From 21-14-0-10-47-8 sp966211795 (GTDB taxonomy: Bacteria > Bdellovibrionota > Bdellovibrionia > Bdellovibrionales > Bdellovibrionaceae), in assembly GCA_966211795.1 (NCBI GenBank), contig CBIHNW010000004.1, forward strand, positions 163,789 through 227,788: DNA of 64,000 nt, given 5' to 3'. Positions 42,128-54,351 of the stretch are shown here, in pieces. The notes under the pieces were generated by a model that saw nothing but the letters and a program-made list of their open reading frames with translations, ran no database searches and was not told the DNA's origin. Position numbers and translations under genes: made by a program. Every line of letters begins with the position of its first letter. The first letter of the stretch is position 1.

Positions 42128-42832
42128 ATGGCCAATTGGCGCGATTATCTGGAAAACATTTTGATTGCCGTGTTCCTTGCTCTGGTGGTGAGGACTTTCG
42201 TGCTAACGGGTTACAAGGTTCCCACCAGCTCGATGGCGCCCACGCTTCTGCCGGGCGATTTTATTTTTTCTTACCGGGTGCCTTATGGTCTGAAAATTCC
42301 GCTGACCGAAACCAAGGTGGCCATCAATCCCCCGAAGCGCGGGGAGATCGTCGTTTTCACATACGCCGATCAGCCTAAGGTGAATTACGTCAAACGTGTG
42401 ATTGGTCTACCGGGAGACCGGGTGCAGATCGAAAATGGCGAGCTGATCATCAACGGCGAGAAGCTGCAGTACGAAAACATCTCATCCGATCAGCTGCAGA
42501 GTGAAATTCAGGATCTGCCCAATGCCGAAACATTTTCGGAGAGCTTCAAGGTCGTAAAGGAAAAAGAGGGCGATCACTCTCGTTGGTTGCTGTTTCAAAA
42601 GAGTCAGAAAGCTCATAATTTTGGTCCTTTCATCGTGCCACCAAACGAGGTCTTCTTGCTAGGGGATAATCGCGATTCCAGTGACGATTCGCGATACTGG
42701 GGCACTGTGCCGATTGAGCGAGTGGAAGGCCGTGTGGTGTTGATTTGGTTGTCGCTGAATTGGCAGCAACGTGTTTGGGAAAATAGAGTTCCGACACTGC
42801 GGTGGCCGCGAATCGGCGTTTCGCCACGTTGA
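42128..42832 (+). CDS. lepB: Signal peptidase I, copy 3 (divergent)
   Basis: A 234-residue signal peptidase. I choose ATG 42128 (MANWRDYLENILIAVFLALVV, just before the membrane helix); ATG 42089 would add 13 residues. Box B reads VPTSSMAPTLLPGD with Ser35, Lys89 is in NYVKRVIGLPGDRV, and LGDNRDSSDDSRYWG is present, so it should be active. It lacks the Cys-containing C-terminal block of copies 1 and 2 and its substrate-binding box differs (PTSS for PSGS), suggesting different substrates. An 86-base gap separates it from copy 2. Confidence 0.93.
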   Translation: MANWRDYLENILIAVFLALVVRTFVLTGYKVPTSSMAPTLLPGDFIFSYRVPYGLKIPLTETKVAINPPKRGEIVVFTYADQPKVNYVKRVIGLPGDRVQIENGELIINGEKLQYENISSDQLQSEIQDLPNAETFSESFKVVKEKEGDHSRWLLFQKSQKAHNFGPFIVPPNEVFLLGDNRDSSDDSRYWGTVPIERVEGRVVLIWLSLNWQQRVWENRVPTLRWPRIGVSPR

Positions 42833-42865
42833 CATCAACCGCAGGCTTCGTTACCGTGAAATCCA

Positions 42866-43768
42866 ATGTCCTCTCGCCTGTCCTCACTTCTTGAGCTCAA
42901 AACTCTTTCGCCACAAAAAATTGAAGAACTATTCTCTTTTGCACTCGCTTTGAAGAGCAAGCGGCACCCGATTCGCCAAAAAGGTGAAACCGTGATGCTG
43001 GCTTTTTTCGAAGCCAGCACGCGCACGCGACTCAGTTTTGAAACTGCCTGCGTGCGTGCGGGATTGGGTCCTTTGATTTTTGACGGCGGTCTGAAAACCA
43101 GTCTGGAAAAAGGTGAGACGGTCGAGGACTCGCTTTGCAATATGGCCGCGATGGATCCCAAAGTTTTGGTGGTCCGTTGTGCGGATGCGGTTCAGCTCGA
43201 TCAACTGGCGCCAAAGCTCGGCATTCCGGTGATCAATGCGGGCTGGGGAGTGACAGGTCATCCGACCCAAGCTTTGCTGGATCAGCTGACATTGAAATCC
43301 AAATGGAACTCTTTGGCAGGCAAAAAACTTCTGATCATCGGAGACTTGAAACACAGTCGGGTCGCGGCTTCGCACCTGGAACTTTGTGAAAAGACAGGAT
43401 TGCAGTTGGCGCAATGTGGGCCGGTGGAATTTTTATCCACCAGCTCCAAAATTCAAAGCTTTGATGATCTCAGTGCTGGCTTAGCCTGGGCGGACGCGGT
43501 GATGGCGCTGCGTTTTCAGTTCGAGCGTCACGAGGCCACGGTCAGTTTTTCAAAAGAAGATTACCGAAAAAAATTTGGACTCAATCTCGAGAGCTTGAAA
43601 AATTTGAAGGCGAACGGCTTGATTATGCACCCCGGACCGATCAATCATGGAATTGAGATGGAAACCGAGGTTCTGTCGGATCCTCGAGCGATTGTTTTAG
43701 AACAAGTTCGCCACGGAGTTTTCCTGCGGGAAGCCGTGCTGCGAATGACATTAGGAGAAAGCCTGTGA
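42866..43768 (+). CDS. pyrB: Aspartate carbamoyltransferase catalytic chain
   Basis: PyrB condenses carbamoyl phosphate with aspartate in pyrimidine synthesis. The 300-residue chain carries the carbamoyl-phosphate motif FFEASTRTRLSFETA and WGVTGHPTQALLDQLTL, and ends with LIMHPGPINHGIEM. No pyrI regulatory chain or pyrC follows; instead carA starts at a GTGA overlap, so the enzyme is produced together with its substrate-making partner. Confidence 0.96.
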   Translation: MSSRLSSLLELKTLSPQKIEELFSFALALKSKRHPIRQKGETVMLAFFEASTRTRLSFETACVRAGLGPLIFDGGLKTSLEKGETVEDSLCNMAAMDPKVLVVRCADAVQLDQLAPKLGIPVINAGWGVTGHPTQALLDQLTLKSKWNSLAGKKLLIIGDLKHSRVAASHLELCEKTGLQLAQCGPVEFLSTSSKIQSFDDLSAGLAWADAVMALRFQFERHEATVSFSKEDYRKKFGLNLESLKNLKANGLIMHPGPINHGIEMETEVLSDPRAIVLEQVRHGVFLREAVLRMTLGESL

Positions 43769-44844
43769 CCGGTTATTTGGTTTTAGAATCAGGCGAAGTT
43801 TACGAAGGCGTTTGGCAGGGCGGTCACGCCCGCGCCGGCGAAGTCGTCTTCAACACCTCGCATGCGGGCTACGAAGAAATCGCCACCGATCCCAGCTACT
43901 TTTCGCAAATCGTGGTGATGACGGCTTCGATGCAAGGCAACTATGGTGCCGACAAAGCGTGCTGGGAATCCAGCAAACTTTGGATCGAAGGTTTTATCTG
44001 TCTGCAAATTCAAAAAAGCGGCCGCGAGAAATCCTGGCTGTCGCGCCTCAGTGAGGCCGGCATCCCCTGTTTGTCCGAAGTCGACACTCGCGCCATCACT
44101 TTGCGCCTTCGTCAGGGCGGAACGCCTTGGGGAGCCTTGGTGCAAGCTGACAGTGTGGAAAAAGCTGTGGCCCAGGCGCGCGATCTGATTCTCGAGAAAA
44201 AGAAGTTGCCGCAAGACTGGGTGTATCTCGCCTCGCGAAAAAAAGTGGAAGTCCAAGCCGGAGAAAATCCGCAGGGCCCCCACATCGCGGTTTTGGATTT
44301 TGGCGCGAAAGAAAATATTCTGCGCGAGCTGCGCACCCGCGCATCGAAGCTCACGGTTTTTCCGTCGCGCGCGACCGCGTCCGAAGTTCTGGCGGCGCAA
44401 CCGGATGGCGTGATGCTGACCAATGGCCCCGGAGACCCCGCTGCGGTCCAGGTCGCGATCGACACGGTTCGCGAACTTGTCGGACAGAAACCGGTTTACG
44501 GAATCTGCATGGGCCACCAAATTTTGGGACTGGCTTTGGGTGCGGAAACTTACAAAATGAAATTCGGCCATCGCGGCAGCAACCATCCCATCAAGGATGA
44601 GCTGGTCGGCAAAATCTACATGACCAGCCAAAATCACGGCTACGCGGTCAAACGCGAAACCTTGCCGAAAGACGTAAAAGTCACGCAGGTGAATCTCAAT
44701 GACCAAACGGTCGCGGGATTTTACAGCGAGCACCGCAATTGCCTGGGCATTCAGTACCATCCGGAAAGCCACCCGGGCCCGCACGAAGCAACAGAACTTT
44801 TTGATTTTTTTGTGAATAAAATGATTCGGAGACAACGGTTATGA
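43765..44844 (+). CDS. carA: Carbamoyl phosphate synthetase small subunit
   Basis: The 359-residue glutaminase subunit delivers ammonia to CarB. N-terminal domain GYLVLESGEVYEGVW...FNTSHAGYEEIATDPSY is characteristic; the amidotransferase part has the nucleophile in GICMGHQILGLALG and the dyad in QYHPESHPGPHEA. GTG start overlaps the pyrB stop. Its own stop overlaps an unknown gene (ATGA) that separates it from carB. Confidence 0.97.
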   Translation: MTGYLVLESGEVYEGVWQGGHARAGEVVFNTSHAGYEEIATDPSYFSQIVVMTASMQGNYGADKACWESSKLWIEGFICLQIQKSGREKSWLSRLSEAGIPCLSEVDTRAITLRLRQGGTPWGALVQADSVEKAVAQARDLILEKKKLPQDWVYLASRKKVEVQAGENPQGPHIAVLDFGAKENILRELRTRASKLTVFPSRATASEVLAAQPDGVMLTNGPGDPAAVQVAIDTVRELVGQKPVYGICMGHQILGLALGAETYKMKFGHRGSNHPIKDELVGKIYMTSQNHGYAVKRETLPKDVKVTQVNLNDQTVAGFYSEHRNCLGIQYHPESHPGPHEATELFDFFVNKMIRRQRL

Positions 44845-45485
44845 GTCCATATTTTGAATTGATCGAGAAAATTTTAGCCCACTTTGCCGGCGAGCAATTT
44901 CGGGACGAAGTCCGTGTCGCGAAATCCGAATTTTTCGATAACGCCGGAATTTTGGACGAGCATTCGGATCAGTTCGAGCTGCGCATGTCACAATTTTTCG
45001 ACTGGTATTTTTTCACGCGTGAACTGAAGGGCTACGCGCAGACGCCTCTCGATGCCGTTTTTATGGCCCGCGAGCTGCGTTTTACGCCGGAAGAGATGAA
45101 GTTGATCGATCATCTCAAACAGCACCGTCACAGCCTGTTCCAATTCGTGAAGCTCAAGGACAATGACGTCACGATCAAAGATTTGATTCAAAATAAAAAG
45201 ATGGTGGTCAAAAGTTCGCCTTGGACTTTCGGTTTTGATCCAGAAGAAATTTTCGAGGCCCGTTTGATTCCGAACGGGGACAACTGGATTTTCACCAAGG
45301 GTTTCTGCTTTCATCCGCAGGATGCGAAAAAATACATCTTGGCGGAAATCAAACGTCACCGCAAGGATCCTGACTTGGATCCGGACGACATGATGCTGAA
45401 ACTGTTGAAGATGCGATACAAATTCGAGCGCTACCGTCACGTGAAGATTGATATGATCTATTCCAACGAAAGCCGACTGGGGTAA
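44841..45485 (+). CDS. Unknown protein embedded between carA and carB
   Basis: A 214-residue soluble protein without signal peptide, acidic and aromatic-rich (FFDWYFFTRELKGYAQTPLDAV; WTFGFDPEEIFEARLIP). I do not recognise the family. Its start overlaps carA by ATGA and carB begins 2 bases after its stop, so it is made in step with both subunits. That placement suggests a role tied to carbamoyl phosphate synthesis or pyrimidine regulation, but it may be a passenger. Confidence 0.75.
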   Translation: MSPYFELIEKILAHFAGEQFRDEVRVAKSEFFDNAGILDEHSDQFELRMSQFFDWYFFTRELKGYAQTPLDAVFMARELRFTPEEMKLIDHLKQHRHSLFQFVKLKDNDVTIKDLIQNKKMVVKSSPWTFGFDPEEIFEARLIPNGDNWIFTKGFCFHPQDAKKYILAEIKRHRKDPDLDPDDMMLKLLKMRYKFERYRHVKIDMIYSNESRLG

Positions 45486-45487
45486 CG

Positions 45488-48702
<3,215 letters not shown>

Positions 48703-48706
<4 letters not shown>

Positions 48707-49560
48707 AAATCTTCTTCGTGAGTTTGTTTTTCGCACTGTCATGCTGGGCGGAAACAACCCCGAAGGAGATTACCATCGGTTTCTTGCCAGGCGGCAACGC
48801 CGAAGTGATCAAGCGCGGTTCGGTCGAGGTCGCCAAGGGACTGCAGGACGAACTTGGAATCCGCGTGAACGTTTATCTTTCAAAAAATTATTCCGGCCTG
48901 ATCGAAGCCATGAAAACCAAGAAGGTCGACTTCGCGATTTTCACTTCGATGGCCTACGTCTTTGCGGAAAAAGAGGCGGGGGCCAAGGTCTTGCTGAAAA
49001 AAGTTTGGGCCGAGCCTTTTTATTATTCGGCTCTTTTGACCCCGAAAAAATCTCCGTTTAAAAAAGTCGAAGATTTAAAAAAAGCGCGTCTCGCTTTTGT
49101 CGAAGAAAAGTCCACCTCAGGTTATTTGTATCCGCAGGTGCTGTTTAAGAAGAAAAAGATCGAGCCTAAGAGCACCGTTTTTTCTGGCTCGCACTTCCTG
49201 TCGGTGCAACAGCTGGACGAAGGTCAGGTCGATGCCATCGCCGTTTTTGCGGACGACAAAAAGGGTTTGAAAAACGCCTATGTTAAATATTCGAAAGTTC
49301 CGAATCCGGAAAAACAAGTCCGGGTCCTTTGGGTCAGTGACCCGATTCCGAACGATCCGTTCTGCGTGCGGCAGGACTATTATGACCAGTACCCCAAACT
49401 CACTCACAATTTGATGTTTGCATTGATCGATGTTGTCGATAAACTGAGGTCCAATAAAGATGTGATGGAAACTGTTGGAGCCCAAGGATTTGTTCCCGCG
49501 ACTCAAAGGCAATACGATCCTGTCCGCGAGATGGTGAAGGAGCTCGGTCTCCAACTCTAA
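48703..49560 (+). CDS. PhnD-like periplasmic binding protein
   Basis: A 285-residue exported protein (signal peptide MKIFFVSLFFALSCWAE) of the phosphate/phosphonate/phosphite substrate-binding family: ITIGFLPGGNAEVIKRG, KVDFAIFTSMAYVFAEK, a KARLAFVEEKSTSGYLYPQ hinge and an IAVFADDKKGL segment. No permease for it is adjacent. The start overlaps carB, so it is translated as the last cistron of the pyrimidine operon. Possible roles are an uptake receptor or a sensor for a membrane partner; the ligand is unknown. Confidence 0.8.
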
Positions 49561-49589
49561 ATGCTTGTCCGCAAAAGGTGTGATCGGCC

Positions 49590-49607
49590 AGAGTGCTCGG
49601 GCACTCT
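49590..49607 (+). terminator. Hairpin after the pyr operon
   Basis: AGAGTGC (49590-49596) pairs with GCACTCT (49601-49607) around a TCGG loop, 29 bases after the PhnD-like stop. No T-run follows, so it is a weak terminator candidate or a processing stem. The palindrome ACAAGCTTGT lies further on, near 49645. Confidence 0.4.
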
Positions 49608-49677
49608 CGTCTCGACGAACATTTTTATGGACACTTTTTAGGACAAGCTTGTTCGAGAGAATTTTGAGGGAGATGGT

Positions 49678-50409
49678 ATGCTCAAGATTGAGGGATTGGA
49701 AAAAACCTTCAAAGGCCAATTGTTCGAGAAAACCCAACAGGTCTTAAAAGGTCTTTCCTTCGAGGTGCACAAGGGACGCACGACGGGCTTCGTGGGCGTC
49801 AACGGTGCTGGTAAAACCACAACTTTGAAATGCGCTTTGGGCTTTGTACGTCCGGATCAAGGTAAGATTATTTTTTTCGGCCAAGGCCCACTGGATTCCG
49901 AGCTTAAGAAGCGTCTCGGTTACCTTCCCGAGCGCCCCTATTACTATGACTTTCTGACGGCGACGCAATTTTTGAAATTCCATTGGGATCTCACCGGCGG
50001 CGGTGATGGTTTCGCGGTCCGAGCCGACGAGGTCCTGACCAAGGTCAACCTCAAGAATGTGACCGACAAGCATCTGCGCAGCTTCTCGAAGGGAATGTTG
50101 CAACGAATTGGCTTGGCGCAAGCTCTCTTGCGCTCTCCCGAGCTTTTGATTTTGGACGAGCCCATGTCGGGTCTGGATCCGGATGGCCGCATGCTGATCA
50201 AAGAAATCATTCTGGAAGAAAAGAAAAAGGGCACGACGCTTTTTTTCTCGAGCCACCTCTTAGGAGACATGGACGAGCTTTGCGATGATCTGGTCGTGAT
50301 CGATCAGGGAAAATTGATCTTCGAAGGGGCGCTCAAAGACTTTGCCCGCGATCAAGGGGTCGAAAAATCATTCTACGAGACACGCATGAAGCTGGGAGGT
50401 CGCACATGA
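49678..50409 (+). CDS. ABC transporter ATPase, PilH-like
   Basis: A 243-residue ABC ATPase with Walker A GVNGAGKTT, signature SFSKGMLQRIGLAQALL, Walker B LLILDEPMSGLDPDG and H-loop FFSSHLLGDMDEL, of the multidrug/CcmA-like branch that pairs with ABC-2 permeases. GAGGGAGA precedes the ATG. Next come the permease (ATGA overlap), pilD and pilMNOPQ. Myxococcus has pilH (ATPase) and pilI (permease) in this position, where they are needed for pilus function, so the same role is likely. Confidence 0.85.
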   Translation: MLKIEGLEKTFKGQLFEKTQQVLKGLSFEVHKGRTTGFVGVNGAGKTTTLKCALGFVRPDQGKIIFFGQGPLDSELKKRLGYLPERPYYYDFLTATQFLKFHWDLTGGGDGFAVRADEVLTKVNLKNVTDKHLRSFSKGMLQRIGLAQALLRSPELLILDEPMSGLDPDGRMLIKEIILEEKKKGTTLFFSSHLLGDMDELCDDLVVIDQGKLIFEGALKDFARDQGVEKSFYETRMKLGGRT

Positions 50410-51167
50410 CCACCTTACGGGCCTTGGTTCGACTTTCATTTTTCGAATTCCTGCGGGATCGCATCGTTTGGATGGGATGTTTCGTCGCGGTGCTGATGTT
50501 TTTGTTCAGCATGGTGCTTGGATCTCTATCCTTTAACGAGCAGCAAAGAATCCTGGCTCATCTGGGCTGGAGCGCGATTCAACTTTCCACCCTGGTCATG
50601 AGCTTGATCCTGTCCGCGAACTGGTTGCAGAAAGAAATGGACCGGCAAACGTGTTTGCTGGTGCTGGCAAGACCGGTGACCCGGGCGCAGTTTCTGCTGG
50701 GCAAGTACCTGCCGATTTTCCTGCTGACCTTCGCATTGCAACTGGCATTGGCGTTTTGCCTTCTGGCCCTGCTGGGATTCACCTATTCGCCGGTTCATTT
50801 TCTCACGGTTTTTTACGGAACCTTTCTCGAAGTCGCCATGGCCTTCTCGGTGTGTTTTTTCTTCGCGACTTTCATGCGGCCAACCTTGGCTTTCTTCATG
50901 GGCTTCAGCATTTTCTTGATTGGTCACTGGATTCAAGAAATTGAATTCTTTGGGCACAAATACCAAATTTCGGTTTACGAAAACATTGCGCAATTGGCCA
51001 AGTGGGGCCTGCCGAATCTCTTTCAATACAACTGGCGAAGCGTTTATTTTTTAGAAAATGGAGTTTCCCAAGATCAAATTCTTTGGGTGACCTTGCACGC
51101 CGCCGGCTGGCTGATGTTCTTGGTTCTGTCTTCCATTCTTGTTTTCAGGAGAAAAGATCTTGTTTGA
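50406..51167 (+). CDS. ABC-2 type permease, PilI-like
   Basis: A 253-residue inner-membrane protein with about six helices (FVAVLMFLFSMVLGSLSF, FLLTFALQLALAFCLLAL, FSVCFFFATFMRPTLAFFMG). It overlaps the ATPase by ATGA and shares 8 bases with the prepilin peptidase gene, so all three are coupled. Position before pilD supports a PilI-like role in type IV pilus export or assembly, following the Myxococcus order; transported substrate is unknown. Confidence 0.8.
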   Translation: MTTLRALVRLSFFEFLRDRIVWMGCFVAVLMFLFSMVLGSLSFNEQQRILAHLGWSAIQLSTLVMSLILSANWLQKEMDRQTCLLVLARPVTRAQFLLGKYLPIFLLTFALQLALAFCLLALLGFTYSPVHFLTVFYGTFLEVAMAFSVCFFFATFMRPTLAFFMGFSIFLIGHWIQEIEFFGHKYQISVYENIAQLAKWGLPNLFQYNWRSVYFLENGVSQDQILWVTLHAAGWLMFLVLSSILVFRRKDLV

Positions 51168-51969
51168 TTTATCTGAACTTCCCACGTTTTATCCGTACCT
51201 GGTGCTCTTTTTATTCGGAACCTTGTGGGGAAGCTTCGCCAACGTCGTGATCATCCGGCAGCCGAAAGGCGAAAGCGTCGTGCGTCCGCGCAGCCGCTGT
51301 CCGAAATGCCAATCAGCGATCAAATGGTACGATAACATTCCGATTTTATCCTGGGTCTTACTGCGAGCCCGTTGTCGAAAATGCGGCAATCCAATTTCTT
51401 TCCGATACCCGCTGGTTGAATTCATCATGGGCGCGATGTTTGCGCTCGCTTATCACTTCATCGGCCCCGAGTGGTACTTGCTGGAAATTCTGATTTTTAT
51501 TTTTGGTTTGGTCACGGTCACGTTCATCGACATCGATCATTTTCTTTTGCCCGATGTTTTCACACTCTCGGGGATCGTGATAGGCCTGATCGGGTCGCTG
51601 CTCAATCCGATCGAAGGACGTGATTTCGTCGACTCGATACTCGGAGTTTTATTGGGCGGTGGTTTTCTCTGGGCGATTGCCTATTTCTACTACGTTTTTC
51701 GCAAAGAAGAAGGCATGGGCGGCGGCGATATCAAGCTGCTGGCGTGGATTGGCGCCGTGCTGGGATGGAAAGCCGTTCCCTTTGTCATCATCGCCTCGAG
51801 CCTGATCGGCACGGTGGGCGGTGGAATCGCGGCGCTTCGAGATAAGCGCGGAATGAAGACGGTTATTCCGTTCGGACCCTACCTGGCCCTTGGTGCAGTC
51901 ATGTTTTTATTCGGCGGCGCGAAGATCGCGCACTGGTATTTAGGCTTGTTCATCCCCGAACTTCAGTGA
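51160..51969 (+). CDS. pilD: Prepilin peptidase / N-methyltransferase
   Basis: A 269-residue bifunctional inner-membrane enzyme that cleaves and methylates type IV prepilins and pseudopilins. TTG 51160 is the likely start (AGGAG 7 bases upstream); TTG 51139 is an alternative. Features: GTLWGSFANVVIIRQP, the two zinc-type pairs RCPKCQ and RCRKCGNP, catalytic Asp in FIDIDHFLLPD and in GMGGGDIKLLAWIG, and about seven helices. It precedes the pilM operon by 74 bases. Confidence 0.95.
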   Translation: MFDLSELPTFYPYLVLFLFGTLWGSFANVVIIRQPKGESVVRPRSRCPKCQSAIKWYDNIPILSWVLLRARCRKCGNPISFRYPLVEFIMGAMFALAYHFIGPEWYLLEILIFIFGLVTVTFIDIDHFLLPDVFTLSGIVIGLIGSLLNPIEGRDFVDSILGVLLGGGFLWAIAYFYYVFRKEEGMGGGDIKLLAWIGAVLGWKAVPFVIIASSLIGTVGGGIAALRDKRGMKTVIPFGPYLALGAVMFLFGGAKIAHWYLGLFIPELQ

Positions 51970-51985
51970 GAAATCTCCAGCCGAT

Positions 51986-52014
51986 TTGACAACTTAAGTC
52001 GAGACTCTCAGAAT
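51986..52014 (+). promoter_or_regulatory. Sigma-70 type promoter of pilMNOPQ
   Basis: TTGACA at 51986-51991, 17 bases, CAGAAT at 52009-52014 (4 of 6). A start near 52021 would leave only a 23-base leader before the ATG at 52044, which supports that start codon over ATG 52020. Confidence 0.55.
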
Positions 52015-52043
52015 TGAAGATGGCAATTGGGGTGTCATCTTTG

Positions 52044-53090
52044 ATGTTATTCGGATCAAAAAAACTTATCGGGCTCGACATCGGTACGAGCACTATTAAA
52101 ATGGCAGAGATGGACGTGAGCGGAAGCAAAGTCCAACTGCTCTCTTTTGGTTTTGCACCAACACCGGTTGGCGCGTTGAACAGCGGAGAGATTCTCAACC
52201 CCGGGGCGATCGCCGGCGCGGTTCGCGCTCTCGCGACCGAGATGAAAACAAAACTCAAAAAAGTTTCGACGGGTTTGTGGGGAACGGGCGTGATCGTGAA
52301 AAAGATCACCATTCCGCGCATCGAAAAAAAGATGATCGCCGAACAGCTGCAGTGGGAAGCCGAACAGTATCTTCCTTTCGACATCAACACGATCAGCCTA
52401 GGTTTTCACGTCATCAATCCGAATGCGGCCAACGAGACCATGGACATTCTCTTGATCGCGGCCCAGCACGAGATCGTGCACCAGTACCGAAACTCGGTGA
52501 CCGGGGCGAACTTGCAGTTGTCGGTGTTGGATGTCAGTGGATTTGCTTTGGCGAATTTATTCGAAGCTAATTATGGACGCAGTGAAGATACGATCGGACT
52601 GATCAACATCGGCTCAGGCGTGACCAATTTCGTGGTGATGATGCAAGGAGAAGTCATTTTCTCCCGTGACGTCGCCATTGGCGGATTCAACTTCACGAAT
52701 GAAATCAGCAAGGAGATGGGCATCACTTTACCCGAGGCCGAGTCTTTAAAGCTCAGCGCCTCGGCGAAGGGTGCCGTTCCGGACGAAGTTCACAGCATCA
52801 TTTCCTCGACGAATGATCTCATCACGGACGAAATTCGCAACAGCTTCGAATTCTTCGTCGGCAGCAACAATGGCGCGGCCTTCAATCGATGTTTCGTGAC
52901 GGGTGGTTCTTCTTCGGTCCCGGGCCTCATCGAAAAAGTGTCGCAGGCGACCGGCGTACAGATCGAAAAAATGAATCCCTTCAATCGCATTCGGGCTTCA
53001 AAAAACTTCAGCGATGGTTACCTGCGCCAAATTGCGCCGTTTGCTTCGGTGGCCATGGGTTTGGCGATGAGACGGGCCGGTGATTCATGA
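52044..53090 (+). CDS. pilM: Type IV pilus assembly ATPase-like protein PilM
   Basis: A 348-residue actin-like protein on the cytoplasmic side of the pilus alignment complex. It begins FGSKKLIGLDIGTSTIKMAEM and contains the phosphate-loop INIGSGVTNFVVM and the adenosine-site GGSSSVPGLIEKVSQ. ATG 52044 follows GGGGTG and gives the standard N-terminus; ATG 52020 would add 8 residues. It is the first gene of an operon with ATGA overlaps up to pilP. Confidence 0.95.
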   Translation: MLFGSKKLIGLDIGTSTIKMAEMDVSGSKVQLLSFGFAPTPVGALNSGEILNPGAIAGAVRALATEMKTKLKKVSTGLWGTGVIVKKITIPRIEKKMIAEQLQWEAEQYLPFDINTISLGFHVINPNAANETMDILLIAAQHEIVHQYRNSVTGANLQLSVLDVSGFALANLFEANYGRSEDTIGLINIGSGVTNFVVMMQGEVIFSRDVAIGGFNFTNEISKEMGITLPEAESLKLSASAKGAVPDEVHSIISSTNDLITDEIRNSFEFFVGSNNGAAFNRCFVTGGSSSVPGLIEKVSQATGVQIEKMNPFNRIRASKNFSDGYLRQIAPFASVAMGLAMRRAGDS

Positions 53091-53707
53091 TCAAGGTCAA
53101 CCTCGTCAAGGTCATCCCGATCGTCAATCCTTCGACCGGAGTCATCGACTCGACAGAGGGAATCGACCTCGCGGCCACGGACATTCAGCGCCAAGGCGTG
53201 ATTCGGTTGGCGGTTCTGGCGATCGTTCCCTTGCTTTTGTATTGTTACGAACTGCAAAACATTCCGGATCTCAAATCTCGTTTGAATTCGAAAAAGGCGG
53301 TGTTGACCTCCTTGACCGAAAAGAATGAGCGCGCCAAGGGTGCGGTCGAAGAGATCGGAAAGTTCAAAGAAGACCAGGCGCGTTTGCAAAAGCAGATCGA
53401 CACGTTGGAAGGTCTGCAAAAGGAACGTCTGCGCGAGGTCAAAATTCTGGATAATTTGCAGAAAGACATTCCTGAAAAAGTTTGGCTCACGCGCATGGAG
53501 TTTCAGGATACGACATTGAAAATTTCGGGTGCGGCCACGGCCGATCTTGAGGTCTCGACTTTCATGGACAATATGAGCCACAGCGTCTTTCTGCGTGACG
53601 TGAGTTTATTGAAATCAGACAGCGAAACAACCGACCGGGGAATTCTGAAAGTTTTCGAAATTCTCTGCACGATCGATAAGCCGAATCTCACTGAGGTGAA
53701 AAAATGA
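53087..53707 (+). CDS. pilN: Type IV pilus alignment protein PilN
   Basis: A 206-residue bitopic protein: a 45-residue cytoplasmic N-terminus starting IKVNLVKVIP (the PilM-binding INLLP-type peptide), one membrane helix (about 42-60, IRLAVLAIVPLLLYCYEL), a coiled coil (65-125) and a periplasmic ferredoxin-like domain (VWLTRMEFQDTTLKISG). The N-terminus is longer than usual (INLL motif followed by a Ser/Thr/Asp-rich insert). Overlaps with pilM and pilO are ATGA. Confidence 0.93.
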   Translation: MIKVNLVKVIPIVNPSTGVIDSTEGIDLAATDIQRQGVIRLAVLAIVPLLLYCYELQNIPDLKSRLNSKKAVLTSLTEKNERAKGAVEEIGKFKEDQARLQKQIDTLEGLQKERLREVKILDNLQKDIPEKVWLTRMEFQDTTLKISGAATADLEVSTFMDNMSHSVFLRDVSLLKSDSETTDRGILKVFEILCTIDKPNLTEVKK

Positions 53708-54351
53708 TTGCCAATATTCTGATTCGTTTGGCGAGTTTTTCATTTCAAAAATGCCTGGCTTTCAGCGCCGTCTTGGGTGGCATCTATTACATGATGGCCT
53801 TCGATGATGGCAGCGCCATCCAGGCGAAGATCAAGGAAACAGAAGCCAAGGTCACCGAACAGGAAGCGTTGGCGCAAAAGTCCGAGGCCGCATTGAAAGA
53901 AGTTGAGCAAGTTCGCACGACCGTCGGTGCCCTGAGTGAACAGTTCAAAACTGTATCGCAAGCCTTGCCTTCAGAGGTCCAGATGGCGGATATCATCCGC
54001 ACGGTGGACTTTGTGTCCCGCAAGTCTGGCGTGTCGATCAATAAGAAGGCGCCCAAGCCGGTCGTCAATCGTGACTATTACGAGGAAATTCCACTGCAGA
54101 TCACGCTCGAGGGGACATACGCCGAAGTGACGACGTTCCTCTTTTATCTCGCCAGCACCGAGCGAATCATGAAGGTGAATAACTTCGTGCTGACCCAGCC
54201 TCAAGACCGCAATGGGAATAAAAATGGTGCGAATGCGGGACGCCTTTCATTCGAAGGCAATGTCGTCAGCTACCGTTTCATTCCGGGCCAGGCGGGCATG
54301 ACCCATACCGATGCCACTCCTGGCGCCCCTAAAGGAGCTCCGACGAAATGA
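53704..54351 (+). CDS. pilO: Type IV pilus alignment protein PilO
   Basis: A 215-residue inner-membrane protein with one N-terminal helix (about 14-30), a coiled coil (38-82) and a periplasmic domain (YYEEIPLQITLEGTYAEVTTFL) typical of PilO. It heterodimerises with PilN and contacts PilP. The C-terminal 20 residues are low in complexity (GAPKGAPTK). It is coupled to both neighbours by ATGA. Confidence 0.93.
   Translation: MIANILIRLASFSFQKCLAFSAVLGGIYYMMAFDDGSAIQAKIKETEAKVTEQEALAQKSEAALKEVEQVRTTVGALSEQFKTVSQALPSEVQMADIIRTVDFVSRKSGVSINKKAPKPVVNRDYYEEIPLQITLEGTYAEVTTFLFYLASTERIMKVNNFVLTQPQDRNGNKNGANAGRLSFEGNVVSYRFIPGQAGMTHTDATPGAPKGAPTK

Noticed and set aside
43789..44835. 348-codon open frame antisense to carA
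   Set aside because: carA is unmistakable on the + strand; the antisense peptide is His/Arg/Phe-rich without domain character.
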